NCBI RefSeq assembly: GCF_052324685.1 | Contig: NW_027506969.1 | Coordinates: forward strand, 331,001 to 395,000 | DNA from: Brachyhypopomus gauderio | Taxonomy: Eukaryota; Chordata; Actinopteri; Gymnotiformes; Hypopomidae | Length of the DNA: 64,000 nucleotides | Direction of reading: 5' to 3' | Shown: one piece after another, positions 44,126 to 56,817 of the stretch | Position numbering within the stretch: the first letter of the stretch is position 1 | Layout: each line of letters starts with the position of its first letter | Position numbers and translations under genes: made by a program | Notes under the pieces: generated by a model | Databases searched by the model: none | What the model was told of the DNA's origin: nothing | The model's input: the letters and a program-made list of their open reading frames with translations, nothing else

Positions 44126-47100
44126 GGGTCACAGTTTTCTGTGGTTTCTAGGATGATAGCTGTAGGATTTGCGTGTCTCCTTCTCTGTTTAAGTGGGGTG
44201 TCAGCGTCTCCTAGTCTTCATCACAAAACGTCTTCGTTCAGTCTCAGGAAGTCTTAATCCCACGCTGCACTCCAGTACTAATCCCTGTGAACGGTGGATG
44301 ATTAGCCCAGCCTGGATGAGATTCCACTCTTCTGCTGTCCGTTGTCCCAGCGCTTCTCCACAGAAGTCCTGGGCCTCGTCAGGGCCGGTGTCTCCGTGGT
44401 GATCACTACTTCTAACCCCACACGTCTGGTCCAACGTCTCTGTTTTGGTCCCCAAAAACCAACACCATGCGTCTCCGTGGTGTTGGACGAGTCTGTGGTG
44501 ATTTGTTATCATTTGGTCTGTGTTCCCTGTTGGAGTCACTGCTACGTGGTGGAGGGAGCTGCTTGTGCTTGTGTCTGTGCAAGGAAATGTCCAACACACC
44601 CACACACATGCACGCACACTTCCAACAAACCCCCTCTATGATAGGCCAACACTGGTACCCTTTCATTGCACTGCCCTCCTACTCTCTGTCTCGACCAATG
44701 AGGAGAGGCGACCCACACATTTTGCGTATAGCAATCTCCCAGCATTCCACTGGCCTCCCACCTTCAAATCCAGAAAACATCAACTAGCAGAACAGAATCT
44801 ACATATCACACGCATCTACAGATCACAGGCATCTACAGATCACAGGCATCAATAGATCACAAACATCAATAGATCACAAACATCAATAGATTACATGCAT
44901 CTACAGATCACAAGCATCAATAGATCACACACATCTACAGATCACACATCAATAGATCATACACATCAATAGATCACACGCATCAATAGATCACACGCAT
45001 CAATAGATCACACGCATCAATAGATCACACACATCTACAGATCACACACATCAATAGATCACACATCAATAGATCACAAACATCAATAGATCACAAACAT
45101 CAATAGATTACACGCATCTACAGATCACAAGCATCAATAGATCACAAACATCAATAGATTACACGCATCTACAGATCACAAGCATCAATAGATCACAAAC
45201 ATCAATAGATCACAAACATCAATAGATTACACGCATCTGCAGATCACAAACATCAATAGATCACACGCATCTACAGATCACAAGCATCAATAGATCACAC
45301 ATCAATAGATCACACATCAATAGATCACAAACATCAATAGATCACACGCATCTACAGATCACACGCATCTACAGATCACATGCATCAATAGATCACACGC
45401 ATCTACAGATCACACGCATCAATAGATCATACGCATCTACAGATCACACGCATCTACAGATCACACGCATCTACAGATCACACACATCAATAGATCACGC
45501 GCATCAATAGATCACGCGCATCTACAGATCACAAGCATCAATAGATCACACGCATCAATAGATCACACGCATCTACAGATCACACGCATCTACAGATCAC
45601 ACGCATCTACAGATCACAAGCATCAATAGATCACACGCATCAATAGATCACACGCATCAATAGATCACACGCATCTACAGATCACACGCATCTAGATCAC
45701 AAGCATCAATAGATCACAAACATCAATAGATAACACGCATCTACAGATCACAAGCATCAATAGATCACACACGTCAATAGATCACAAACATCATTAGATT
45801 ACACACATCTACAGATCACAAGCATCAATAGATCACAAACATCAATAGATCACAAACATCAATAGATTACACACGTCAATAGATCACAAACATCATTAGA
45901 TTACACACATCTACAGATCACAAGCATCAATAGATCACAAACATCAATAGATTACACGCATCTGCAGATCACAAACATCAATAGATCATACGCATCTACC
46001 GATCACAAACATCAATAGATCATACGCATCTACAGATCACAAACATCAATAGATCGCACGCATCAATAGATCACACACATCTACAGATCACACATCAATA
46101 GATCACACACATAAATAGATCACACACATCAATAGATCACAAACATCAATAGATCACTCGCATCTACAGATCACAAACATCAATAGATCACATGCATCAA
46201 TAGATCACTCGCATCAATAGATCACTCGCATCAATAGATTACACGCATCTACAGATCACAAACATCAATAGATCACACGCATCAATAGATCACACGCATC
46301 TACAGATCACACGCATCTAGATCACAAGCATCAATAGATCACAAACATCAATAGATCACAAACATCAATAGATAACACACATCTACAGATCACACGCATC
46401 TACAGATCACAAGCATCAATAGATCACACACGTCAATAGATCACAAACATCATTAGATTACACGCATCTACAGATCACAAACATCAATAGATCATACGCA
46501 TCTACAGATCACAAACATCAATAGATCATACGCATCTACAGATCACAAACATCATTAGATCATACGCATCTACAGATCACAAACATCAATAGATCATACG
46601 CATCTACAGATCACAAACATCAATAGATCACACGCATCAATAGATCACACACATCTACAGATCACACATAAATAGATCACACACATCAATAGATCACAAA
46701 CATCAATAGATCACTCGCATCTACAGATCACAAGCATCAATAGATCACACATCAATAGATCACAAACATCAATAGATCACACGCATCTACAGATCACACA
46801 CATCAATAGATCACAAACATCAATAGATCACAAACATCAACAGATTACACGCATCTACAGATCACAAGCATCAATAGATCACAAACATCAATAGATCACA
46901 AACATCAATAGATCACAAACATCAATAGATTACACGCATCTGCAGATCACAAACATCAATAGATCACACGCATCTACAGATCACAAGCATCAATAGATCA
47001 CACATCAATAGATCACAAACATCAATAGATCACACGCATCTACAGATCACATGCATCAATAGATCACACGCATCTACAGATCACACACATCAATAGATCA

Positions 47101-50100
47101 CACGCATCTACAGATCACATGCATCTACAGATCACACGCATCTACAGATCACACGCATCTACAGATCACACATCAATAGATCACACACATAAATAGATCA
47201 CACACATCAATAGATCACACACATAAATAGATCACACACATCAATAGATCACAAACATCAATAGATTACACGCATCTACAGATCACAAACATCAATAGAT
47301 CACATGCATCAATAAATCACTCGCATCAATAGATTACATGCATCTACAGATCACAAACATCAATAGATCACACGCATCAATAGATCACACGCATCTACAG
47401 ATCACACGCATCTACAGATCACAAGCATCAATAGATCACACACGTCAATAGATCACAAACATCATTAGATTACACGCATCTACAGATCACAAACATCAAT
47501 AGATCATACGCATCTACAGATCACAAACATCAATAGATCACACACATCTACAGATCACACGCATCAATAGATCACACGCATCTACAGATCACACGCATCA
47601 ATAGATCATACGCATCTACAGATCACATGCATCTACAGATCACACGCATCTACAGATCACACGCATCAATAGATCACACGCATCAATAGATCACGCGCAT
47701 CTACAGATCACAAGCATCAATAGATCACACGCATCAATAGATCACACACATCAATAGATCACACGCATCTACAGATCACACGCATCTACAGATCACACGC
47801 ATCTACAGATCACACGCATCTACAGATCACAAGCATCAATAGATCACAAGCATCAATAGATCACACGCATCAATAGATCACACGCATCTACAGATCACAC
47901 GCATCTAGATCACAAGCATCAATAGATCACAAACATCAATAGATCACAAACATCAATAGATAACACGCATCTACAGATCACACGCATCTACAGATCACAA
48001 GCATCAATAGATCACACACGTCAATAGATCACAAACATCATTAGATTACACGCATCTACAGATCACAAAGATCAATAGATCATACGCATCTACAGATCAC
48101 AAACATCATTAGATCATACGCATCTACAGATCACAAACATCAATAGATCATACGCATCTACAGATCACAAACATCAATAGATCACACGCATCAATAGATC
48201 ACACACATCTACAGATCACACATCAATAGATCACACACATAAATAGATCACACACATCAATAGATCACAAACATCAATAGATCACAAACATCAATAGATT
48301 ACACGCATCTACAGATCACAAACATCAATAGATCACATGCATCAATAGATCACTCGCATCAATAGATTACACGCATCTACAGATCACAAACATCAATAGA
48401 TCACACGCATCAATAGATCACACGCATCTACAGATCACACGCATCTAGATCACAAGCATCAATAGATCACAAACATCAATAGATAACACGCATCTACAGA
48501 TCACACGCATCTACAGATCACAAGCATCAATAGATCACACACGTCAATAGATCACAAACATCATTAGATTACACGCATCTACAGATCAAAAACATCAATA
48601 GATCATACGCATCTACAGATCACAAACATCAATAGATCATACGCATCTACAGATCACAAACATCATTAGATCATACGCATCTACAGATCACAAACATCAA
48701 TAGATCATACGCATCTACAGATCACAAACATCATTAGATCATACGCATCTACAGATCACAAACATCAATAGATCATACGCATCTACAGATCACAAACATC
48801 AATAGATCACACGCATCAATAGATCACACACATCTACAGATCACACATCAATAGATCACACACATCAATAGATCACACACATAAATAGATCACACACATC
48901 AATAGATCACTCGCATCAATAGATTACACACATCTACAGATCACAAGCATCAATAGATCACACATCAATAGATCACACACATCAATAGATCACACGCATC
49001 TACAGATCACACACATCAATAGATCACAAGCATCAATAGATCACATGCATCAATAGATCACAAACATCAATAGATCACAAACATCAATAGATCACAAACA
49101 TCAATAGATCACACGCATCAATAGATCACGCGCATCTACAGATCACAAGCATCAATAGATCACACGCATCAATAGATCACACGCATCAATAGATCACACG
49201 CATCTACAGATCACACGCATCTACAGATCACACGCATCAATAGATCACACGCATCTACAGATCACACGCATCTACAGATCACAAGCATCAATAGATCACA
49301 CACATCAATAGATCACAAACATCAATAGATCACACGCATCTACAGATCACAAGCATCAATAGATCACACACATCAATAGATCACAAACATCATTAGATTA
49401 CACACATCTACAGATCACAAACATCAATAGATCATACGCATCTACAGATCACAAACATCAATAGATCACAAACATCAATAGATTACACGCATCTACAGAT
49501 CACAAACATCGATAGATCACACGCATCAATAGATCACACGCATCAATAGATCACTCGCATCAATAGATTACACGCATCTACAGATCACAAACATCAATAG
49601 ATCACAAATATCAATAGATCACAAGCATCAATAGATCACAAGCATCAATAGATCACACATCAATAGATCACACATCAATAGATCACACATCAATAGATCA
49701 CACATCAATAGATCACACACATCTACAGATCACTCGCATCAATAGATTAGATATATCAACAGATCACATGCATCAATAGATCAAAGACATCTATAGATCA
49801 CATGACTCTATAGATCAAACACGTCTACCGCTCGCACATCAATAAATCGCACGCATCAATAAATCAATCACACGCATCAATAGATCACAAACATCAATAG
49901 ATCACATGCATCAATAGATCACATGCATCAAAAGATCACACGCATCTACAGATTACACACATTTACAGATCACTCTAATGATCACACATGTTAGTATGAT
50001 TGTGTATGTTAGTGTGTGTGTTCATTATGGTTGTGTATGTTAGTATGAGTATGTTAGTATGCGTGTTCATTATGGTTGTGTATGTTAGTATGAGTGTGTA

Positions 50101-52804
50101 TGTTAGTATGTGTGTTCATTATGGTTGTGTATGTTAGTATGAGTGTGTATGTTAGTATGTATATTCATTATGGTTGTGTATGTTAGTATGAGTGTGTAGC
50201 TATGTTAGTATGTATGTTCATTATGGTTGTGTATTAGTTTTGTTTGTTCAACATGTGGTTGTACAGTTTGTGGTTGTATTAGTTTGGGTGTGGGGCCACA
50301 GCTTTTGAATATATTTGAGTATTATACTTAAAATTCCTTGGAGTAATCGGATAAAAGTATTTTTGCTTGGCTAAAGAGTGATTATAAATACACTAGAGAA
50401 AATAAGACATTTCACCTAATAATGAATGATCAGCATATTTCCCTTTTTAGATAACTTTTATTTATTTATTTTATTAATTCTTACAATTGTGCATAGCAAC
50501 AAAGTATTTTCTTATCTAGAAACATTTCCAATTGTAAACACAAATACATATGAATAAAGCACCAAGAAAAATAAATAATACTAAGGCATTGTCGGTTTTG
50601 CTGAAGTTAATCTCTGACTCCACATTGCCTGCTTGAAGTGACCAGCTACTGATTAGTGAGATTCATTTCACAGCTGCTCAATTAACTATCATGTTTTTTT
50701 TTTCAAGCGAGAAATGAACCGCCTCTTGTAATTCCAGCGGGAAACTCGAGAGCATGCGAACACTAACATTTGAAAACGTTTGAAAATAAATGACCATTAA
50801 ATAAAATATATACTAGCTTGGTAGCTAATCAAATCCTAACCAAACTAGCATATTTTTCAAGCATAAATTAAGATAGCTAGCTTGTTGTGCCACATTAAAA
50901 ATAGTCTGTGCAAAATACCTCCTTTGAGCAGTACAATTAAACAAACAATTATTTGAGGCAGAGAAAATTCCTGCATCTTTTTTTTCAAATCAAGGAACTC
51001 AATAAGGAATTGTTTCACCCCTATTTGGGTGTATAGTGTGTGGATGTAGCAGTCTGAGTGTATAGTGTGTGGATGTAGCTGTCTGAGTGTACAGTGTGTG
51101 GGTGTAGCTGTCTGAGTGTATAGTGTGTGGGTGTAGCTGTCTGAGTGTATAGTGTGTGGGTGTAGCGGTCTGGGTGTACAGTGTGTGGGTGTAGCGGTCT
51201 GGGTGTACAGTGTGTGGGTGTAGCGGTCTGAGTGTACAATGTGTGGGTGTAGCGGTCTGAGTGTACAATGTGTGGGTGTAGCGGTCTGAGTGTACAATGT
51301 GTGGGTGTAGCGGTCTGGGTGTACAGTGTGTGGGTGTAGCGGTCTGAGTGTATAGTGTGTGGGTGTAGCGGTCTGAGTGTATAGTGTGTGGGTGTAGCGG
51401 TCTGGATGTACAGTGTGTGGGTGTAGCGGTCTGGATGTACAGTGTGTGGGTGTAGCGGTATGGGTGTACAGTGTGTGGGTGTAGCGGTCTGAGTGTACAA
51501 TGTGTGGGTGTAGCGGTCTGGGTGTACAGTGTGTGGGTGTAGCGGTCTGGGTGTACAGTGTGTGGGTGTAGCGGTCTGGGTGTACAGTGTGTGGGTGTAG
51601 CGGTCTGAGTGTATAGTGTGTGGGTGTAGCGGTCTGAGTGTATAGTGTGTGGGTGTAGCGGTCTGAGTGTATAGTGTGTGGGTGTAGCGGTCTGGGTGTA
51701 CAGTGTGTGGGTGTAGCAGTCTGGGTGTACAGTGTGTGGGTGTAGCAGTCTGGGTGTACAGTGTGTGGGTGTAGCGGTCTGGGTGTATAGTGTGTGGGTG
51801 TAGCGGTCTGGGTGTATAGTGTGTGGGTGTAGCGGTCTGGGTGTACAGTGTGTTGGTGTAGCGGTCTGGGTGTACAGTGTGTTGGTGTAGCGGTCTGGGT
51901 GTACAGTGTGTGGGTGTAGCGGTCTGGGTGTACAGTGTGTTGGTGTAGCAGTCTGGGTGTACAGTGTGTGGGTGTAGCAGTCTGGGTGTACAGTGTGTGG
52001 GTGTAGCAGTCTGGGTGTACAGTGTGTTGGTGTAGCGGTCTGGGTGTACAGTGTGTGGGTGTAGCAGTCTGAGTGTATAGTGTGTGGGTGTAGCGGTCTG
52101 AGTGTATAGTGTGTGGGTGTAGCGGTCTGAGTGTATAGTGTGTGGGTGTAGCGGTCTGGTTGTATAGTGTGTGGGTGTAGTGGTCTGAGTGTATAGTGTG
52201 TGGGTGTAGCGGTCTGGGTGTATAGTGTGTTGGTGTAGTGGTCTGGGTGTACAGTGTGTGGGTGTGTGAGATGTGTGAAGTTCGAGTGTGAGGTGTCAAG
52301 AGTCAGTTATGGTATAATGGAAATATGAGAGAGTTAAGTGTGGCTTGTGACATTTGATTGTGAAGTATGAGTTATAAGGTGTGAAGAATAAGAGTGAAGT
52401 GAGTGTGACGTGAGAGGTGAGATGTGTGTAGAGTGAGTGTGAGGTGTGAAGTGAGATGTGTGTAGAGTGAGTGTGAGGTGTGAAGTGAGATGTGTGTAGT
52501 GTGAGTGTGAGGTGTGAAGTGAGATGTGTGTAGTGTGAGTGTGAGGTGTGAAGTGAGATGTGTGTAGTGTGAGTGTGAGGTGTGAAGTGAGATGTGTGTA
52601 GTGTGATTGTGAGGTGTGAAGTGAGATGTGTAAAGTGAGATGTGTGTAGTGTGAGGTGTGAAGTGAGATGTGTGTGTGTAGTGTGAGTGTGAGGTACATT
52701 TGTGAACAGCCATTAACCTTTGTGGCATGTTCAACATAATAAGCCTCTTCCTCCAGTTCCCTTCTTAAAAACAACAGCAGAAGTGACGCTCTCAGAGGCC
52801 AATG

Positions 52805-52855
<51 letters not shown>

Positions 52856-53006
52856 TACAACACACAACAAATGTACAACCCTACCAACACACTCACAAAT
52901 CCCACACACAAAACTCTCTTAAACACCGCAGTAGCTAACCAATCACACACCACTGTAACTAACCAATCACACACCACAGTAATTACCCAACCATATATCA
53001 CTGTGT

Positions 53007-53053
<47 letters not shown>

Positions 53054-53782
53054 CGCACGCCCACATGTGGTATTTAGCCACTGTGTGCGACGACAGGCAG
53101 AGAAGTGTGAAACAACGAGACAGACCCCTAATGGCCTCCAGTGTGATGCAGCTTCACCCCACTCCCATTCTAACCTGGGCTCCAAGAATGCATCTGCACA
53201 CAGCCTGGGCTCTAATTATAGATTTATAACCAGCGGGGAGGAGAAAGTGAGACACAGAGAGAAAAGTACAAGCACATGTTTGTTAAGACACCACAGCACT
53301 GTCTGATACACACACACACACACCTCACACTCACTCACTCACACACACACACTCACCAACACACTCACGCACACACGCACCAACACTCATTCACACACAC
53401 ACTCATTCACACAAACTCAGTCTTACTCACAAAGTTTCTGTCTGTTTTTGGGTTCACCACATTCTGAATCAACCGAATTTCACACCTATTTACAGATGAC
53501 TACTGACCACACAAAACTGTCAAATGTCAGTAATCTAAACCCAGCTGATGAGAGAAACCCGGCGATGTTATTACAGACAGCTGATCGGTGTCAGAATGAA
53601 CACTGGTCACCTCTGTAATTACCTACTCAACACAAAGCACCTGCATCTGAATAAAACACAAGTGATCCAAAATACAGGAGTTAAGTCAGGCTGATCAAAC
53701 GGCAACATAGTAAACATGTTCACACATATTTACACAAAAACACTGGCCAAGAAATCAAAGTTTACAGGGCTTCCTGATGAAC

Positions 53783-53840
<58 letters not shown>

Positions 53841-56746
53841 AGAGAGAGAGAGAGAGAGAGGGAGGGAGAGAGACAGGTTGGTGTCTGCACACGCCCCACA
53901 CAGCCTATGACACAGATCCGTCCCTGCTCCAGCACACTGGGGTGTGGTCTCATGGCCTCAGGGGTAACTAGCACTCCTCTGAGCACCAGCACTTCGCCAC
54001 ACTCTGTGTGCTCTGTACACTTCCCCAGAAGTAATTACTGAACATTTAGCCAACACTGCACCACCCAACACCACACCTTCAAAAATTCACTCCCAAACAC
54101 AGTACCCAACACCATGTTCCCCAGCACCACACACACAACACCACACACACACCACATTCCCCAAATACACCAAACTGCATTCACTACACTTTACTCCAAC
54201 ATCACTTTCTCTAATACACTCCTGTACTTCAGTCTCCTCTATTTATCTCACACTCACATGTGCCTAATCCCCCACTCACGTGTGCCTCACCCCCACCCAC
54301 ATGCGCCTAACCCCTCACGTGCGCCTCACCCCCCCACTCACGTGCACCTCACCCCCCCCACTCACGTGCACCTCACCCCCCCCACTCACGTGCACCTCAT
54401 CCCCCCACTCATGTGTACCTCACCCAGCCCCCCCTCACGTGAGCCTCACCTCCCACTCACGTGTACCTCACCCAGCCCCCCCTCACGTGAGCCTCACCTC
54501 CCACTCACATGTACTGCATCAATCTGCAGTCTGGGAGGTCTGAGGAGTGCAGGTAGATAATGGATGAAGTATACTCAACAGTGTAGGTGATGATGAAGTA
54601 TACTCAACAGTGTAGGTGATGATGAAGTATACTCAACAGTGTAGGTGATGATGAAGTATACTCAACAGTGTAGGTGATGATGAAGTATACTCAACAGTGT
54701 AGTTGATGATGAAGTATACTCAACAGTGTAGTTGATGATGAAGTATACTCAACAGTGTACGTGATGATGAAGTATACTTAACAGTGTAGGTGATGAAGTA
54801 TACTCAACAGTGTAGGTGATGAAGTATACTCAACAGTGAACATGAGGATGAAGTATACTCAACAGTGAACATGAGGATGAAGAATACTTCAGTGAACGTG
54901 TATAGTTTACGTGTACTCAAGAATATAGAAGTGTTCTGAGTGAGTGTACTCAACAGTATGGAAATGTACCCAGTGAGTACACAGTGTAGTGCACAGTGGG
55001 CATGTATGACACTTCCACAGGATACTAAATCAACTAAGTAGTCCAGTATTAAGATTCCAAAATAGATTCCAGATTAAATATATAAATCTAGTATTATATT
55101 TACTAAGACAGCTCAACAAAAAGCTGTATAAATTTCATATAGAAAAGTGTGTCTCACCTTTCATCACTGACAAACTCAAATGCTCCCCCAACTCCAAACA
55201 TGGACTGTGCCAAGGCCAGGGCTGATGGGGTACGCACTGGTGTGAGAGAGGCACGGAACGGTCCATCTCCACCAAGGGGGGGTCCTGGGGAAACAGGCTG
55301 GGATCTTGTAGCCCGAAGCTGCAAAGGGGGAAAAAATTAAAACATTTTAGTCATTTTATCATTTGTTATTTACTAAAACATATTTTATAAATATTTGCAA
55401 TTTTTTCATTTTAAATGTGTGTGCAAGGAAATAGACTGTAACTGTATGAATCTAGACTCCATGAATTCTATTAATCTATAATGTATGAGCTGTATGCACC
55501 TAGACTGAAAAGTAAAGCAGAACAGTAAAACTCACTACAGTGTAAACAGTAAAACTCACTACAGTGTAAACAGTAAAACTCACTACAGTATAAACAGTAA
55601 AACTCACTATAGTGTAAACAGTAAAACTCACTACAGTATAAACAGTAAAACTCACTAAAGTATAAACAGTAAAACTCACTACAGTGTAAACAGTAAAACT
55701 CACTACAGTGTAAACAGTAAAACTCACTATAGTGTAAACAGTAAAACTCACTACAGTGTAAACAGTAAAACTCACTAAAGTATTACCAGTAAACCTCACT
55801 ATAGTGTAAACAGTAAAACTCACTAGTATTAACAGTAAAACAGTGAGTGTTATAATGCTGATGTCAGAATGAATTGATCACCATCAGCTGCTGTTCCATG
55901 GATCTGAATTAGAGCACTGTTAAACACTAATCAGTGTGTAAACACCTGTGTAAACACCTGTGTAAACACCTGTGTAAACACCTGTGTAAACCTGGGTGTG
56001 TGCGCATTCCTTACCATTCCTGTCCCATCCATGTCAAGTCGTAATGGGGGAGGTATTTTTCGGGCCCGGGGTGTGTCAGGGGTGCGTGGTGGTGGTGACA
56101 GCAGGTGTGTGTCGCGGTGTGTGTGTGTGGGGGAGGGAGGGCCACTATGTGCTGTATCTGTTCTGTAGCCAATCAGCTGGTGCACAGGATCCTGGGAAGG
56201 AACCATGTGACCCACTCTCAATCCTCGCACACTCAGCGGCTTCAGGAGAGCTCCGCCCACCGCTCCTTCAGGCCCACCCAGTCCCACCGTCTCCAAGGAT
56301 TCCAGAGAGTGGGCGTGTCTCATGCTGTCAATCACTCGGCGGAGCCCCCGTTCCTCCACCTCCCGCTCCATCACGTCCACACATGTCCAGCGGCCGCGCT
56401 TGTACGGCTCCCCCGGCCCTTGGACCAATCGCACCACGCGGAACCGCGAGGCCCCGCCCCCTGCACCCGCCTGGTCCAGCGAACCTTGCTTCCGCACTGT
56501 AACAGGTGTGCTTGGCTGGCTGGAACTCTGGTGTATCTGAAAGGTGGGGCTCAGGGTGCGGCTGAAGGTGGGGCCGTTGAACACACCTGGACAGGTGGGG
56601 TCCCTCTGAGCACCGTTACTCAGCAGCGGGGAGACGCTGCTCTCGGGAGAAGAAGCTCCTGGCACACGACTTTCTCCAACACTCTGATTATAGTCCGAAG
56701 TGACACTGGTGATCTGGAAACCACTGCGCTTCTTACCACCACTCAT
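39752..56746 (-). CDS. tsc22d4: TSC22 domain family protein 4, long isoform, four exons, 361 aa
   Basis: Leucine-zipper TSC22-family protein; relatives dimerise, act in transcriptional and stress regulation, and bind WNK/NRBP-pathway proteins through RFxV motifs. Exons 56746-56015, 55318-55158, 40148-40097 and 39892-39752 join in phases 0, 2 and 0 (361 aa; human about 395). Seen: the N-terminal signature [24 protein letters not shown] at 101-105; RGRWTCVDV at 117-125; a Ser/Pro-rich middle; the TSC box [17 protein letters not shown] at 299-315 followed by [18 protein letters not shown] and a leucine zipper to residue 361. The human-like Ala/Pro C-tail after the zipper is missing; the protein stops at RALRERH. 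Exons 2 and 3 are 15 kb apart, separated by satellites. Confidence 0.92.
40097..40148 (-). CDS. tsc22d4: tsc22d4 exon 3 (start of TSC box)
   Basis: 52-nt exon, acceptor TTTCTTTCTGCAG|TGG and donor GCCATG|GTAAGA. The first base completes a Ser codon with the AG left by either upstream exon. Encodes [17 protein letters not shown], the family hallmark. Confidence 0.93.
40385..41285. repeat. 22-bp minisatellite in tsc22d4 intron
   Basis: About 41 units of GTATTTGAATATACAGAGTG plus CT or TT. Two shortened units (40620 and 40908) and flanking order recur about 290 bp apart, showing segmental duplication within the array. Located just upstream of the 40.1-kb exon acceptor. Confidence 0.94.
41355..41455 (+). 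repeat. Degenerate TTAGGG-like stretch
   Basis: Repeated TTAGGGTTAG, TTAGGGGTTA and GGTTAGATTTAGGG words. Confidence 0.6.
42372..43759 (-). CDS. tsc22d4: tsc22d4 alternative large exon
   Basis: Open over 462 codons, with the in-frame ATG 13 bases inside the candidate acceptor. The donor is consensus. Base composition is codon-like outside the minisatellite (42604-42935), and the long overlapping antisense frames come from that repeat. Confidence 0.7.
42604..42935 (-). repeat. 24-bp coding minisatellite in the tsc22d4 alternative exon
   Basis: 14 units; plus-strand unit GTGGTCCCTGTGGTGCAGGT plus AGGC. Unit length is a multiple of three, so the minus-strand frame reads an eight-residue Gly-Thr-Thr-Pro-Thr-Cys-Thr-Thr repeat, and all other frames stay open too. 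Confidence 0.95.
43760..44800 (-). other. Upstream region of the tsc22d4 alternative exon
   Basis: No clear gene. A (GA)n tract at 44095-44124 and a non-repetitive 44150-44760 segment could be an internal promoter/5' UTR for the alternative isoform. Several overlapping frames on both strands have no family match. Confidence 0.4.
44810..49960. repeat. 5.2-kb satellite, 17-bp unit (15-bp variants)
   Basis: About 300 units of two types, ATCAATAGATCACA(CG/AA)C and ATCTACAGATCACA(CG/AG)C, in mixed order. Every unit carries GATC. Longer blocks recur about every 0.5-0.6 kb or twice that. No gene. Confidence 0.96.
49990..50235. repeat. Tandem array, about 55-bp unit
   Basis: TGTTAGTATGAGTGTGTATG then GTTCATTATGGTTGTGTA, about four to five units. 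Confidence 0.85.
50460..50840. repeat. Partial third copy of the 1-980 repeat family
   Basis: CCTCTTGTAATTCCAG and GAAAATAAATGACCATTAAA match 214-292 (CCTCTTGTAATTCCAG, GAAAATAAACAACCATTAAA). The rest is AT-rich. Confidence 0.55.
51030..52265. repeat. 30-bp minisatellite in tsc22d4 intron
   Basis: About 41 units of GTGTGTGGGTGTAGCGGTCT plus GGGTGTACA. Because 30 is a multiple of three it keeps a 480-codon minus-strand frame open ([19 protein letters not shown]); no gene. Confidence 0.95.
52385..52690. repeat. 34-bp minisatellite
   Basis: Units of GTGAGTGTGAGGTGTGAAGT plus GAGATGTGTGTAGT. Confidence 0.92.
52805..53050. repeat. (CA)n and (GT)n arms around unique DNA
   Basis: (CA)n at 52807-52852 and (GT)n at 53002-53048, complementary to each other across about 150 bp. 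Confidence 0.9.
53051..54240. other. tsc22d4 intron, mostly unique
   Basis: No exon found. Contains (CA)n at 53307-53410 and a (GT)n(GA)n compound tract at 53787-53870. Confidence 0.5.
54278..54490. promoter_or_regulatory. Cluster of eight CACGTG E-boxes in a C-rich minisatellite
   Basis: About 20-25-bp units of the form CTCACGTGCACCTCACC carry eight perfect CACGTG palindromes in about 210 bp, inside the tsc22d4 intron downstream of exon 2. The motif count is direct observation; function is inference. Confidence 0.5.
54556..54895. repeat. 29-bp minisatellite
   Basis: About 11 units of GATGATGAAGTATACTCAAC plus AGTGTAGGT. Confidence 0.93.
55158..55318 (-). CDS. tsc22d4: tsc22d4 exon 2
   Basis: Acceptor CCCTTTGCAG|CTTCGG and donor GATGAAAG|GTGAGA, 161 nt, ending in phase 2. 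Encodes [20 protein letters not shown], then [21 protein letters not shown], which matches the position of the human ...SLAHSMLAISG...SDDD segment just before the TSC box. Confidence 0.86.
55525..55840. repeat. 24-bp minisatellite in tsc22d4 intron 1
   Basis: About 13 units of GTAAACAGTAAAACTCACTA plus CAGT. Confidence 0.93.
55943..55992. repeat. 14-bp tandem repeat beside the tsc22d4 exon 1 donor
   Basis: Four units of ACACCTGTGTAAAC. Confidence 0.85.
56015..56746 (-). CDS. tsc22d4: tsc22d4 exon 1 (long isoform)
   Basis: 244 codons from ATG to donor GGAATG|GTAAGG (phase 0). Carries FQITSVT, RFRVV and GRWTCVDV. The start codon is three bases from a long (CA)n tract in the leader. Confidence 0.92.

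Positions 56747-56748
<2 letters not shown>

Positions 56749-56815
<67 letters not shown>
56749..56815 (-). repeat. (CA)n tract immediately upstream of tsc22d4 ATG
   Basis: About 33 CA units on minus ending ACACAGG|ATG. Confidence 0.96.

Positions 56816-56817
<2 letters not shown>

Noticed and set aside
44153..44257. Plus-strand short frame with a signal-peptide look ([19 protein letters not shown])
   Set aside because: Only 34 codons from that Met, antisense to tsc22d4, with no continuation or homology.
44810..49960. CRISPR-like regular array
   Set aside because: No unique spacers; it is a direct 17-bp satellite in a vertebrate intron.
50857..52299. Minus-strand 480-codon frame
   Set aside because: Generated by the 30-bp minisatellite, whose unit is a multiple of three; no non-repeat domain.
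52718..52763. Exon-like 46-nt segment on minus (encodes [14 protein letters not shown]) with TTTTTAAG acceptor and GTTAATG donor
   Set aside because: 46 nt cannot be inserted between tsc22d4 exons 2 and 3 without shifting frame, and it matches nothing I know of the family.
54508..54545. Possible 31-nt micro-exon before a GTGAGT on minus
   Set aside because: Length breaks the tsc22d4 frame, and the GTGAGT is part of the E-box repeat.
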